Assembly: GCA_910589415.1 (NCBI GenBank)
Contig: OU342638.1
Span: forward strand, 9,464,014-9,528,013
Origin: Malachius bipustulatus
Taxonomy: Eukaryota; Arthropoda; Insecta; Coleoptera; Melyridae
Length of the DNA: 64,000 nucleotides
Reading direction: 5' to 3'
This document shows, in pieces, positions 23,966 to 35,355 of this stretch. Below the pieces are notes generated by a model. It was not told the DNA's origin. It searched no databases and saw nothing but the letters and a program-made list of their open reading frames with translations. The stretch's first letter is position 1; every line of letters starts with the position of its first letter. A program made the translations under genes and the position numbers.

Positions 23966-25129
23966 TTCGCGTGGAAGTTAGATACACGTAAAAGTTAATT
24001 TCGTGTTAGTTTGAGTGGAGGGTGAGCGGAGAGACCCTTTTCTTAGTCACATGCGAGTACCTCCGAGATCTTATTTGGATCACCGCGAACAGATTTACAT
24101 CGAAAAATGTGCGAAAAACACTTTTTCCTTTGAGAACATTAATGACCATTGAAAATTTTCGCTTCCAACGGACTAAATCGCACGCCATTTTATTAAAATC
24201 GTTCAAACAAAGTCGGCGGTTATATTAAACAGAAGTTAATATATGCAACTAAAGCAAATTAGTGCACGGCATGTGAACTCTTACCGGAAAGTCAATTTTT
24301 GCGAACGTAAACTTCGAAATTTCGTCAAAAAACTCGGCCATTTTCGATCCGTTGTAGCGTCGCCATTTTTGAAACTTTAGCGAAAAAAAATGAAAATTGT
24401 GTCAAAAGAATTCTTGGACTATCAAGCGCAAGTCATCCCCGAGTCTCCCTGTACCCGAAAATTGCGAAGAAAAAAGTTTCCGAATTTTTGCTAATTTTCT
24501 CGTATTTTGCATGAAAATCGGCGAAGTTTTCAAAGAGATAATGTGCATTTCTGATATTTTTTATTTTAACTTCGGCCTCGATTATCGTAAGACGATCGCA
24601 ACGGTAACGTCGTGTAGGCGAAAAGTGGTGCTAGGCGACTGCAAAGTATTGTCGTAATTGACCTAATCGTTTGTGATTTATAAGCTGTCAAAGTTTATTT
24701 TGAAAAAGTTGATTTCAAAAGCGCCTGTAGCGGCCATTTTGGAAGATTTCGTGATCGCATTTTAACTTTTCGGTTGCAGAGGAGACAACCTATCGACGAA
24801 AAACAACCGTCAATTCGACGCACCCACCGTTCCGGAGAAAATGGCCGAGCAAGTTTTTTTCTGAAAATGAAGAAGGGGGACCCCTTCTTCAAAAATTGAA
24901 AAAAATCAAAACGGTTAAAAATTTCAGAACGGTACGTTTGAATCGTAAAGAGTCTCGAACCGAAGACCGTTTCTCGCTTACTCAATTAATTTCGGAGAAA
25001 ATGGCGTTCGAATATCTAATTATGCAGAAAAAACGTAAACGCGACCTAGGGATATAATTTTTAATGATTCGTAAAATCAAGATGGCGGTTTTTATTTTGA
25101 CGTGACGAAGAGACTCTACGCTACAACAC

Positions 25130-25653
25130 TGACAGCTGTCAAATATCAAATCTGACCGGCATTTATTCAAATTATGAGTTCAGCACATGCGGAATGTTCG
25201 GCTATTATACGCGGAGCGGAAAATTTTGACAGCTGTCAAATGTCAAATCTGACAGCTGTCAAATATGTCAGTGATAAAATATATCAAATCTTAAGTTAAG
25301 GTTTTGCGGAAAGTTCGGCTATACGAAGTGAGAAGCGCGAAAATTTTTGACAGCTGTCAAATGTCAAATCTGACAGCTGTCAAACACGTCAGTTGTCAAA
25401 TATGTATAATCTTTAGTTCAGGCTATGCGAACAGTTCGGCTATACGGATGAGCGCGAAGCGCGAAAAATTTTGACAGCTGTCAAATGTCAAATCTGACAG
25501 CTGTCAAACACGTCAATTGTCAAATATGTCAAATCTTAAGTTCAGGTTATGCGAACAGTTCGGCTATACGGTTGAGCGCGAAGCGCGAAAAATTTTGACA
25601 GCTGTCAAATGTCAAATCTGACAGCTGTCAAATTTCAAATGTGACAGCTGTCA
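25130..25653. repeat. Tandem array with ten TGACAGCTGTCA palindromes
   Basis: About four to five units of 115-130 bp. Most carry a GTTCGGCTATACGG-like segment, a GCGCGAAGCGCG-like segment and two TGACAGCTGTCA sites about 20 bases apart (centre to centre). Exact copies begin at 25130, 25227, 25250, 25348, 25371, 25472, 25495, 25596, 25619 and 25642. A further exact copy lies near 21693. This 12-mer is the paired-site motif known for TALE homeodomain proteins of the TGIF/Meis group and contains the E-box CAGCTG. A role here is an inference; a satellite-like origin is the simplest view. Confidence 0.85.
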
Positions 25654-26115
25654 AACATGTCGAATTTCAAGTTGAAGTCACGCTGAAAGTTCGCCTACTT
25701 GCGGCGTGAAGCGTGAATTTTTTTTTGACGGCTCTCAAAATGGACGGCGCTTTTTTTTTAATAAAATAAAAAACAAAACAAAAATTATCTACATATCTGT
25801 CAAAAAAAAAGTTAAAAAAAATAAAAATTAAAAAAAAGTGAAAGTAGGTTTTTCTGGGATTCGATCGCGAAATCTGAGCTGAAACTGATGATAAAACTGT
25901 GCGGGTACGCGTTTTATTTAAATTTTTTTTTTGTGTTTAGAAAAAACAACAGACTTTTTTGTTTTTTGAATAAGTCGCTTTTGTCGACTTTTCACGTGAA
26001 ATTTCAACATTATCTTTTTTGTAGGCAATGAACGACTCTAACACACTGCTTTGTCGTTTTTCCGATCGATTTGAGAAATTTCGAAAAAAATTCGAAATCA
26101 TGCGCAGAAAGTGAA

Positions 26116-27045
26116 GCAACATTCCAATTTTTCACTTATTTTTAATTTTCCGCTCGCTCAATTTAGATAATAATTAATAGATTAAATATCACAAAAATAC
26201 ATCAATTAAATGGAATAAATTTAAATATCACAAAAAAGAACAATTGCAATTATTGGTGAACTACAAACGATGTCACAGGTAGGTACATAGTTAACAGTAA
26301 AATATATCAAATGAAATATCAAATTCACAGAAATTATGAAATGATTACAATAATGAAATAGGCATTAAATGAGAAGAATAAAATGGCAGAGCACAAAAAA
26401 GATTATATTGAAACCCACACGATGACGTGTGGGGGCGATATTAATAATAGAAAAGATTGCTTTATTAAGTAAGATGAAAAATTACAAACTGCAGAAATTA
26501 TGACATAATGAGGCACTAGAGCCCTGGAGGTGAAATTAAAAAGCAATGTTTTGAAGAATGAAAATAGCAACCAGGCTAGGTATACCAATTCTCACTTACC
26601 AATTCTCGTCAAACTCTCGCCTTCCTATAAAATTTATACTCTACCTATTATATTATTTTTCACCACTATGGCAGTATGGGTACATTTTGATGCTTTTTAT
26701 TCGAAATTCCAATCTATGTAGGTATTATTTGGGAAAGGCACTATTGTGCACAAAAATAGTGCCCATCGCCAGTTAAGGGGAAATAATAAAAAAATTAGCA
26801 TAAAAAATTCTTCGGGATGAATTCAACTATTAATTTCTCTATGTTAGCAATTCTTCTGTCAAATTGTGAAGACTAATTTTAATTTTTTCTAAGAATAATA
26901 ATTATCGAATTTATTAATTTATTCTACAAATTTTTTAAGTTTTTTATATTTTATTGCAATTTTAAGTATTTTTTCATGTCTTATTGATCAAAGTTTTTAG
27001 ATCTTGACGATATTTTGTCCATTTTGAACATTTTATACATAAAAT
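26116..27045. other. Intergenic, no supported gene
   Basis: AT-rich. Short frames at 26403-26776 overlap on both strands and show no protein features. Confidence 0.35.
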
Positions 27046-27054
27046 GTGAACTCA

Positions 27055-28330
27055 TAATGATGATGCAGACGATTTATATGAAGATTATTTACCATTGAAA
27101 TATCCTTCAGATGGGATTAACAGATCATTTTTAGATAAGAACTTCACAGTAAATACTCAAGACAACCTCGAAGCAGGTACATCCTCCTCAGGAAGAAAGG
27201 AACTTTCATTTAGATGCAATGACTGCAATAAAATATTTAAAAATTAAAGAGGTTTGCAGATTAACAACAGTAGTAAGGTACATAAGCATAATATATTGAA
27301 TGAGAATTGCAAAGAAAATAAAATTGAACAGAAACTAACATCAACAAATTCGGATGCATACAGGGTGTATTGTAACGTCCGCATAATATTAGCACCACGT
27401 GATTCTACATCAAAAACAGAACATAAAGTTTTAATACCGTTTAGCTCTTAGACCTCAAATAACGAAGTTATCGACCATTGTAGTTTAAATTTGAAGTTTC
27501 TTAATACTCAAAAATATTGCTTAATATTATTGAAAAATTCTTAAGTAAGAAGTAAAATAGCCAAATTATCCAAAATTTTAGATTTTTTTTTGGTAAGAAT
27601 TGTTTTAATTAACATTTCAAAACTAGGAATTATTTGATTTCCTGAGTTCCAATACTTCCAATCAATATTGCAACTGCGCGTTTTAATTGTTGAATAAAAA
27701 ATTGAAAAAATAAAAAATCTTTAAAAAAAAATTGCAACACTGACACGTCGCAGCATGACATTTGTCTTGTTGCACCTTTTTTCGATTACATAGCAACGGC
27801 ACACTATACCAGTGAGGTGACTTCACGTCTAATAAGTTATCTTAATTTTTATACCAGCGCCAGTGTTGCAAAATTTAAGAACGTTAAATTGTCCATATCT
27901 TAAAATCTGTGTACATCAAGAAAAAACTGTTGAGGACTTTTTTGTTCTGTTTTTGATGTAGAATCGCGTGGTGCTAATATTATGCGGACGTTACAATACA
28001 CCCTGTATAACTGCGAGCACTATAACAAAAGCTTCGGTTCAAGGCAAGGAGTATCTGATTCTGTTCATATTGGTCGTGTACACAGCCAAGAAGCAAACTG
28101 TAACACAGTTAATAAGATTATTAAACATAATAAGTTTCTAAGGTCTGCGACAAAACCGAATGAAGAAAATCTTGAAAAATCAGTAAAGAACAAAAATAAT
28201 AATTTATTTGATAAGGAAACTTAACTATATTTAAAGAAGCAATAGATGAGTTTCTGAAATTTTTGTATAAAGCAAATCAAACACTACCAGGTCCAGTTCA
28301 TCCAGCAATCAAGAACTATAAAATCGTAAA
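27055..28330 (+). pseudogene. R2-like non-LTR retrotransposon N-terminal zinc-finger fragment, split by a MITE
   Basis: One diverged reading frame runs from about 27055 to 27358 and resumes at 28008. The first part has an acidic lead (DDADDLYEDYLPLKYPSDG) and a C2H2-like finger beginning FRCNDCNKIF. It has a TAA inside the finger at about 27245, and a histidine is replaced by asparagine. After the MITE a second finger-like segment follows (NCEHYNKSFGSRQGVS...VHIGRVHSQE), then a basic tail. At 28225-28330 a frame containing FKEAIDEFLKFLYK and LPGPVHPAIKNYK may belong to the same protein. Such N-terminal C2H2 fingers are typical of R2-group elements, and a matching endonuclease tail is found at 34440-39540. 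No reverse transcriptase core is seen between them, so this copy is internally deleted. Confidence 0.5.
27361..28005. mobile_element. Palindromic MITE, 645 bp, TA flanks, inside the zinc-finger fragment
   Basis: CAGGGTGTATTGTAACGTCCG at the left is mirrored by CGGACGTTACAATACACCCTG at the right. The arms include GATTCTACATCAAAAACAGAAC and its complement. TA lies on both sides (27359-27360 and 28006-28007). It interrupts the reading frame of the retrotransposon fragment. Confidence 0.88.
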
Positions 28331-28799
28331 TAGCGATGCTTCAACTCATGTGGATATGAATCGATGCGCTCTGTTGCCATATATAATTTTGTACAATTTG
28401 GCGGGCTTCTTGTTTATCACAGACACAGAATATAATACTAAGCCCTTGTGTCTTGTGTGATTGTGTTTACGTGCTTTTTTCCACATTTTCCCAATTGTTT
28501 TAAGTAATAAACTGATAAATAACTACAATGGAACTACAAAACACCCGAATCGTAGAGCCTCAGGAAATACTTGATGAAAATCAAATGAGAGGAGAAAAGA
28601 TCAGGATTACAGACATCCTATTCAAAGGCGAGAGTAGCACTCTACATTTAATAAAATGGTTAGCCAGAAGACGTCTTTTACGCAACACCTTAGTTTGTGA
28701 AGGGTGCCAGGTAAAATTTTTTGAAGAAAATATTTTATGAAATAATTAATTTATCGCCTAATTTATCTTAGATTTTTCTAATACATGATGTAGATGAAA

Positions 28800-29275
28800 T
28801 GTTTATACAGGGTGATAAAAATTTGAAAAATTCTTAGATTTCTCCACGTGTCGCCAAATAAAAAAATCAAAGAAAGTACAAATGTTTCTATACCATAGGA
28901 TAGTACATAAAAAGTTAAAATAGGGACATGTAAGCCGTTTTTCTCTATCTTGAACCGATTTCGTTGTACAGGGCTTTGAACTCGAAAAATGACGATTTTC
29001 ACTTGTTGATAACTCAAAAACTTCTGAATTTAAACACCAACTGTAAAAGCCAATGCTATTTTCTCTTCTCAGACAATCTAAAAATGCAATAACATAGGAG
29101 CGTTCCATTTAAAAAAACATAACTTTGATATGCCACTGTCATATGGGACACTCTGTATACTCCAAAATAATTTTAAATTATGGCCATTGTGATTCTGTAC
29201 TTGAATTTTCAAAAAGTTTTTTGAAAAAGTCCATCGTTTGGCCTACAGAGACCGCTTCGAATAAGCTGGGACACC
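28800..29275. mobile_element. Half of a palindromic element (family also at 36832-37726)
   Basis: Starts at an internal TACAGGGTGATAAAA and runs through AAGCCGTTTTTCTCTATCTTGA, CTATTTTCTCTTCTCAGACAATC and GACACTCTGTATAC to GGGACACCCTGTATA. This is the order of the right-hand half of the 36832-37726 element; the left half is missing. Confidence 0.55.
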
Positions 29276-29445
29276 CTGTATATACCCAGCAGGTACATGA
29301 CCTGCTGGCCTTATCTAACTAACTTTAAATTAAGTTTTTCTACTTCTAATAATTTTTTTTGCTTGTCTCTTTTATCCCAGTAATAATTAACATAGTGTTT
29401 AATAGAAACTAAAAAAAGTACAGTCGTGACATATATGTTATTATA

Positions 29446-30054
29446 CAGTGTGTCTACGTAACTTGGAGCCATATGGGATACTTTTAAATATCGATTTTAG
29501 GAAACAAAGTTATTCTCCATAAAAAGTTTTGCTTGGTCGGAAACCGAAAATGAAATAGTCAGACATAAATTTTTTGCAGTCGTATACGAGGTTTGTCCAA
29601 AAACACGAATCTTCTCAAAGAGTAAAGTACCTAAAATAGTTAGGTAGGTACCTACCTAAAAAAAGTTGACCTGCACTGCAAACAACATTCAAATATGCAA
29701 TAACATGCAGTTGCGTATCTGTGTAACTAACGAAAAACAACCTAAAAACTAAAACACCACAGAGGTAAAACGTATATGTCTTTAATAAAACATAAAAATA
29801 TTTGTTAAACTGTATATTTGAATGTTATTTGCAGTGCTAATCAACTTCTTAAAGTAACAATTTTTTATATAACTTTACTCTTTGAGAAGATTTCGTGTTT
29901 TTGGACAAACCTCGTATACGACTGCAAAAAATTGATGTCTGACTATTTCATTTTTGGTTTCCGACCAAGCAAAACTTTTTATGGAGAATAACTTTGTTTC
30001 CTAAAACCGATATTAAAAAGTATTCGTATAACTCCAAGTTATGTAGACACACTG
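29446..30054. mobile_element. Palindromic MITE sharing its TA with the next element
   Basis: CAGTGTGTCTACGTAACTTGG at the left is mirrored by CCAAGTTATGTAGACACACTG at the right. The arms also pair GTATACGAGG...AAAAACACGA blocks. TA lies at 29444-29445 and 30055-30056, and the latter TA is also the left flank of the element at 30057. Confidence 0.85.
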
Positions 30055-30056
30055 TA

Positions 30057-30911
30057 CCGGGTGGGCATCTAAGAATGAACAGCGGCCATATCTTGGGAAA
30101 TATTGAATCCACAGTTTCAAAATGAAAATTTTCCAGACATAAGTGACTATGCGAAATGCAATGAAAATATTTTCAAGATGGTCGCACTTCCGGAAATACC
30201 GGAAGTTGACACCTACTTCGTTATTTTAACGGGGACACCCTTTATATTATTGTATTTTTAAATTGCCTGGCAAAATCTAATACAGGTGGTTTTTACAATT
30301 GGAATTTAGGTTGAGTAGTTTATGAGTTATAAACAAGTGAAAATCGCAGTTTTCAATTTTCAAAGCATCTCACATTGTAAACGGCTCAAGATATTTAAAA
30401 ACGGCTTACATGTCCCTATCTTAACTTTTTACAAGGTATCCTGCCGTGTGGTTTAAATTTTTATACAGGGTGATGAAAATTAACAGATTTTTCATCACCC
30501 TGTAGAGAAATCTAAACTACATAATAGAATACCTTGTAAAAAGTTAAGATAGGGACATGTAAGCCGTTTTTAAATATCTTGAGCCGTTTACAATGTGAGA
30601 TGCTTTGAAAATTGAAAATTGCGATTTTCACTTGTTTATAACTCATAAACTACTCAACCTAAAATCCAATTGTGAAAACCACCTGTATTCGGTTTTGCAA
30701 GGCAATTTAAAAATACAATAATATAAAGGGTGTCCCCGTTAAAATAACGAAGTAGGTGTCAACTTCCGGTATTTCCGGAAGTGCGACCATCTTGAAAATA
30801 TTTTCATTGCATTTCGCATAGTCACTTATGTCAGGAAAATTTTCATTTTGAAACTGTAGGATCAATATTTCCCAAGATATGGCCGCTGTTCATTCTTAGA
30901 TGCCCACCCGG
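30057..30911. mobile_element. Palindromic MITE abutting the previous one; nested ends inside
   Basis: CCGGGTGGGCATCTAAGAATG at the left is mirrored by CATTCTTAGATGCCCACCCGG at the right, with TA at 30055-30056 and 30912-30913. The arms contain CACTTCCGGAAATACCGGAAG, a palindrome in its own right, and an inner CATCACCCTGTA centre. The same CCGGAAATACCGG block recurs in the element at 41289-42270. Confidence 0.85.
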
Positions 30912-31796
30912 TATATTCGCAATAGGGAACTTGCATAAAATTTGATAATAGAAAACTTTGATAGATAATTTGTGACAAATTAATTATTCATATTTTGAAG
31001 TGTCATAAGGTATCTTCAACACTTACTTTTTTAACGATCCTGAGTATTTCTAAGCGGAAAAAGTGCAAGTTCCATATTATGGGCGCTAGGTAGTTGTTAA
31101 ATATTACGGCACTATATAAGCGAAGCGGCTCGTGACGGATTACACATTTTTGCAATAATACTTTTATAAATATTGCAGATTGCAATGTCTTTTATCAAAA
31201 GACGGCAGGTTTCTGATGGTTACACGTGGAAATGCAAATATTGCAATGCCACAGTAACCATACGAAAAGGATCATTTTTCGCCAATAGTCATCTACCGCT
31301 ACAGAAACTAATTATAATTATCTATGGCTGGGCCAGAGATCTCCCCCAAAATATCATTGCCTATGAGGCCGACATACCGGAAACATCGACCCACACGATG
31401 GTTGATTGGAGTAATTTTTGTCGGGAAATATGCGAACAGCATTTAATCAATCATCCAATGGTTGTGGGTGGACTCAATGATGATGGAATATCGAAAATCG
31501 TTGAAATAGATGAATCGAAATTCTTCCATCGAAAATATCATCGAGGACAATGGCGCGAAGGGCACTGGGTTTTTGGGGGATTCGAAAGACATTTTTGGTG
31601 TGTGTTTTTTGGTAGAGGTACCAGATAGGTCTGCAGAAACATTATCTGCCATCATAGAAGAGTAAGCTTATATAATCTATATAAAATTTCGGCTTTGCAT
31701 AATGAATCACGGTACATATACAAATGATATGGTTGTATAAAGACTTTAATCTGAATCACGATTCACGATACACATATACTCGTACACGGTATGTCA

Positions 31797-32435
31797 GTAA
31801 TATTGTTACGAGATCACCTTGTATAGTTATGTCCACGGCATGGATTGCGCTAAGCAATGGTGTCATCACTTTTTGATTATCTATATCCTCGTACTCCGAT
31901 TCAGAATTACTACTCGATTTCTTATCTTCTTCTCCCTCTTCTGGTTCTGTCTGCTCTCCTTTGGACACACTTTGAACATCTTCCGGTTTCTTTTTCTGAA
32001 GTTTAGCTTTCACCCTGGTTAACACCATTTGATCCACATTGCTATTTTGATCCCTGTTTTTTACTATTAGTTGGTACACACACGAAACTAGGCGCCTCCA
32101 CCATTTGTTACACGGCTGTGTAACGGGGGGTTAATAACTTACTTGGCTGCGAGTTTACATAATTGTTTATTATTGATTATTACTGACGTTACATTTACTA
32201 TTCTTAATTTTAGGATACTTTATATAAATTTACTTTCTGATCGTCCATCTAATGTTCGATCTCAACCCGAACTTCTACCAGACTCGACTTAGACTTGACT
32301 AACTTCCATCAGAGTTTCGCCCCGCCATCCGCGTCAGTTTTCCTTGACTCAGCAGTGATGACACCATTGCTTAGCGCAATCCATGCCGTGGACATAACTA
32401 TACAGGGTGATCTCGTAACAATATTTACTATTTTG
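31797..32435 (-). mobile_element. LTR-retrotransposon 5' fragment flanked by inverted repeats
   Basis: Arms of about 75 bases: GTCCACGGCATGGATTGCG at 31830 is mirrored by CGCAATCCATGCCGTGGAC at 32375. They enclose DNA that on the minus strand reads an LTR-like end (TTACACAGCCGTGTAACA), a possible primer-binding stretch (TGGAGGCGCC near 32095) and an open frame (32079 to about 31870). That frame encodes a basic then strongly acidic protein start (KPEDVQSVSKGEQTEPEEGE). The frame runs on into the left arm, so the natural C-terminus is lost. How a retroelement start came to lie between inverted arms is unresolved. Confidence 0.5.
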
Positions 32436-32649
32436 GTCACTACTGCGCAATGACGTGGATCATGCTGTTGGATTTTGACTCTAAGTATAAAGCGCGACGA
32501 GGTTGTTTATAAAATAAATGTAAAATTTTTTGGTTCCTTCCTTTCGTTGCTTGTGTTTTTCTTTATGCTAGACCTATATCTTATGTTATGTATTTCAATT
32601 GTTATAAATATTACGGTTTTATTATTGTGTTTAATAAGTGTTATTATTA

Positions 32650-32885
32650 CATAAGGTGTCCCATTAAAATGAAATAGGAACATGGGGATCTCGGAAACGG
32701 TAAGAGATACAGGGTTTTGGTTAAATTAGAGAAAAGTTGCACAATTTCATCCTTATGAATAAACTGAAACAAAATTTATGGACGCTGCTGAAATATCCTG
32801 AAAAAAATTAAAAATCGAGATTTCTTTTTTTTTTTAATTATATTATTTTTTCATATCATTCGATATTTAAAATATCAAGGAAACC
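32650..32885. repeat. Half copy of the 5331-6259 palindrome family
   Basis: CATGGGGATCTCGGAAACGG, AGATACAGGGTTTTGGTTAAA and GCTGAAATATCCTGAAAAAA appear in the same order as in the left arm of the element at 5331. The mirror arm is absent. Confidence 0.55.
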
Positions 32886-33539
32886 AAAAATCAGATAAGT
32901 AATCAGATTTGTTAAATTTTGTATAAAACTACGCACTGTCAGGATTTCGTAAAACTGCAAGGATTTTACGCACCTCGTGAATACCCCTATAGTGTTTCTT
33001 TTAAACTTCAATATTTTAGTGAAATTTTAAATGCAGACTCACATGCCATATTATTATGTTCCCGAATTCAGTATATATGTCGTGATTTTGATGCAAGTAG
33101 CCAACGCTTTTACCAGAAAAGGAATTTATTTTGCAGGTTTTGTTTTTTTACAGAATACCCGTTAAGTTTATTATTTCTATTTTTTTTTTAAATGTACAAC
33201 ATAATTTGAAATTTCTTAGATATATACTTCCGGGAACATTAATTATGTCCGATGGGTGGAGAGCGTACAATCTCCTTAATCAAATAAATGGGGGTGTGTA
33301 TGAGCACCAGGTGATTATTCACGAACACAACTTTGTAGACCCAGAGGATGAGAATGTCCATATCCAAACGGTAGAGAATATGTGGATGCGTGCGAAGCGC
33401 AAACTGAGAAGGCAGTTTGGAACATCACAGCCATTATTTGCATCATATCTACACGAGTTTTTATGGAGGAACAAATTCAAAAATCTCAATTTAATTTCAA
33501 GTTTTTTCATTAGCATTACACAGGAATACCAGTTTTGAG

Positions 33540-34410
33540 TTTTATATCCCTATTTTATCATACCCTCTTTTTTGGTTTTATTTTTCTTATTTTCAAATAA
33601 AATGTAATGCCATTATGTTTATTTTCATCTATTCCCAGTTCGCATATCTGTAAGTTGCCGTGAACAAAACTAATTCCATGACTAAGAAGAGAACATTATA
33701 GTAACTGTTGTGTAATGAACACAAAACATTTTTTTTTTGTTTTGAATTAATTTTTGTGGCTGCCAAAAATTTATATAGGTATCGTGGGCAGGTGAATTTT
33801 GGAAAACCACTTTTTCGTAATCTGGGGGTCATGATCGGTGGACATTTGATGAGTTTGGGTGATTTTCGAAAATTGATATGTCGTGTATTTTCAATAAAAT
33901 TTTTATAATTTCTTTTTTATTTATATTATAATTTTTAGAAAATTTTTGATTTTAGTGTTTTTTTTTATTAAAAATACACTAAAATAGAAAAACAGGAAAA
34001 TTTTAAATATCGCAATTTTAACTGATTTTTTTTCATTATTAATTTAAGTTTTTAAGTAAACTTTTCTAGTTGAGTTATTTTTATTTACGTTGTTTTTATT
34101 ACCAATGCTAAAAATAAAATTTCAATATTAAGTAGGTACTTACTATTTTCCACTTTTATTTTCAAGTCTATGTTTATGTGTAGGTAATTCATCAACTAGC
34201 TAGTATCTATACAGGCAATGAATGTGTTTAAAAATGTGTAATGAAAACAGGACGTTAATGCCCATTGAATATAACATAATCGTTTATTATTGCTAGTACC
34301 ACTTAATAAAAAACATTTAACTCACGTATTTATTCAAGTAAATAAAAAGCAGTCTGTCAACACCGCATGTAGACCAACTGTAAGCGGTGGAAAATGGGAC
34401 GCATGCGCAT
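33540..34410. other. AT-rich stretch downstream of the Merlin gene, no gene seen
   Basis: It should contain the Merlin right terminus, but no inverted partner for the left side could be recognised. AGCGACGTATAA at about 34416 resembles AGCGATGCTT near 28334 and might be a decayed target duplication. Confidence 0.35.
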
Positions 34411-34876
34411 TCCCAGCGACGTATAACACAAGATTACCAAAACAACTATGATTGCTATGATGAAGTACATGCATATGACAGCTACGGCACAAATCGTTTC
34501 GTGGACATTTTAGCTTTTGATAAGAACTCGAAAAAAGTTCTACAAGAAAAAGAAAAAATCTACAGCAAATGTATACCTTATCTTATGCCGGCTCCACACG
34601 TTGGCGCATCGCCGGCAAATCAGCGGCAACACGAACGTGTGGACGGTAAGTTCGTGTCGATTGCCCAAACATTCGGCCAAGTGAGCGAAGTTTGTCTACG
34701 TTCGCCTCGCTGTCGGCAAATGCACGAATTCAAAGAGATTCGGCTATCGTCAACTTCGCTCTATTTGACGCTGCCCACACGTTGGCTCGTTCGATCTTGT
34801 CATTTACGCTCGACTATTCACTGCACAGTGCAGTGTATTTACGGTAATAACTGAAATTAAAATAAATACAACAACA

Positions 34877-34993
34877 ATGACAACCTGGAATGACGAAAGA
34901 GTTTTCCAGTTTCTCGAATGTTATCAAAGTGAACCAATGATATGGGACCCGAAAAATAAATTTCATAAAGATAAGAACAAGGTTCCTGAATAA
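34877..34993 (+). CDS. MADF-domain start (38 codons), Harbinger companion gene fragment
   Basis: ATG at 34877 opens MTTWNDERVFQFLECYQSEP, followed by MIWDPKNKFHKDKNKV, and stops at 34991. The first helix of a MADF domain has this form: aromatic-rich, a short acidic EP, then the W-[DN]-P-x-x-x-x-[FY]-K-[DN] loop. A full MADF domain needs about 85 residues, so this is either a first exon or a truncated copy. MADF/Myb-like proteins of PIF/Harbinger elements help the transposase bind DNA and enter the nucleus. The rest of the domain is not found downstream, where the DNA has been rearranged by MITEs. Confidence 0.55.
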   Translation: MTTWNDERVFQFLECYQSEPMIWDPKNKFHKDKNKVPE

Positions 34994-35355
34994 TAACATA
35001 CGGCTACTTACTAAATTTATTTTTTATGAGTAGGATCAACACTAAAATTAGTAATTACCAAAAAAAGTTCTCATAACTCTTTTTTTATGAAATATATAGG
35101 TAAGAAAAAAATAGCCAAGTCCTCGGCCCAATCTAATAATTACACATGAAAAAAGGCCATTCCTTGGAAAATGTAATTTTGATTATGATTTTTAAATATG
35201 TATGTTGTTAGAACCAATGCTAGTTGTAAAATACCAATATGCACCAACGAAAGCCTTGTGCGTTTTACGTAATGAGCAAAAAGAAAAAAATACATTATTA
35301 TGAAATTTCAAAATTAAAATGATTAGTTTGCCTTACAAAGTAAAATATACTTATA

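Larger units (their letters stand above)
19610..26115. mobile_element. Large inverted/direct repeat domain, probable long-TIR foldback element (about 6.5 kb)
   Basis: The segment at 19612-19790 is mirrored at 25945-26110. The reverse complement of CGACTTGTCACGT...GATAGAGCCGTTCGTTACC matches the right-hand block CGACTTTTCACGTGAAA...GCAATGAACGACTC over about 160 bases with scattered changes. A second, direct copy of the left motif (GATAGAGACGTTCTTCACC) lies near 20055. Inside are direct repeats about 3.5 kb apart (AATCAAGATGGCGG..., TTTCGGAGAAAATGGCGTTC), a second inverted pair (21815/23960) and the CAGCTG array. No transposase frame is present. Repeat-rich long terminal inversions recall Galileo/foldback-type non-autonomous elements; the family is not identified. 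Confidence 0.6.
28528..33538 (+). pseudogene. Merlin-type (ISXO2-like) transposase, three exons, one frame break
   Basis: Exons 28528-28710, 31179-31661 and 33220-33538 join at GT/AG sites and give about 327 residues. The N-terminal zinc ribbon is formed across intron 1: LVCEGCQ in exon 1 with WKCKYC in exon 2. The DDE-type core shows KIVEIDESKF (first Asp), LIMSDGWRAY (second Asp) and HIQTVENMWMRAKRKL (Glu), the pattern of IS1016/IS1595-like transposases. A net one-base shift between about 31585 and 31605 (after GGFER and before CFLVEVPDRS) breaks exon 2. Intron 1 (2.5 kb) is filled with three foldback elements; intron 2 holds an LTR-retrotransposon fragment and half of another palindrome. 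The terminal inverted repeats of this element could not be fixed. Its position suggests that it entered the R2-like element fragment. Confidence 0.8.

Noticed and set aside
25130..25653. CRISPR-like array
   Set aside because: The repeats are part of longer tandem units and the spacers are themselves repeated, so it is a minisatellite, not a CRISPR.
34600..34854. C-terminal two thirds of a 155-codon frame
   Set aside because: After the TTA at 34583 the frame runs into Harbinger terminal DNA; only the first part belongs to the endonuclease fragment.
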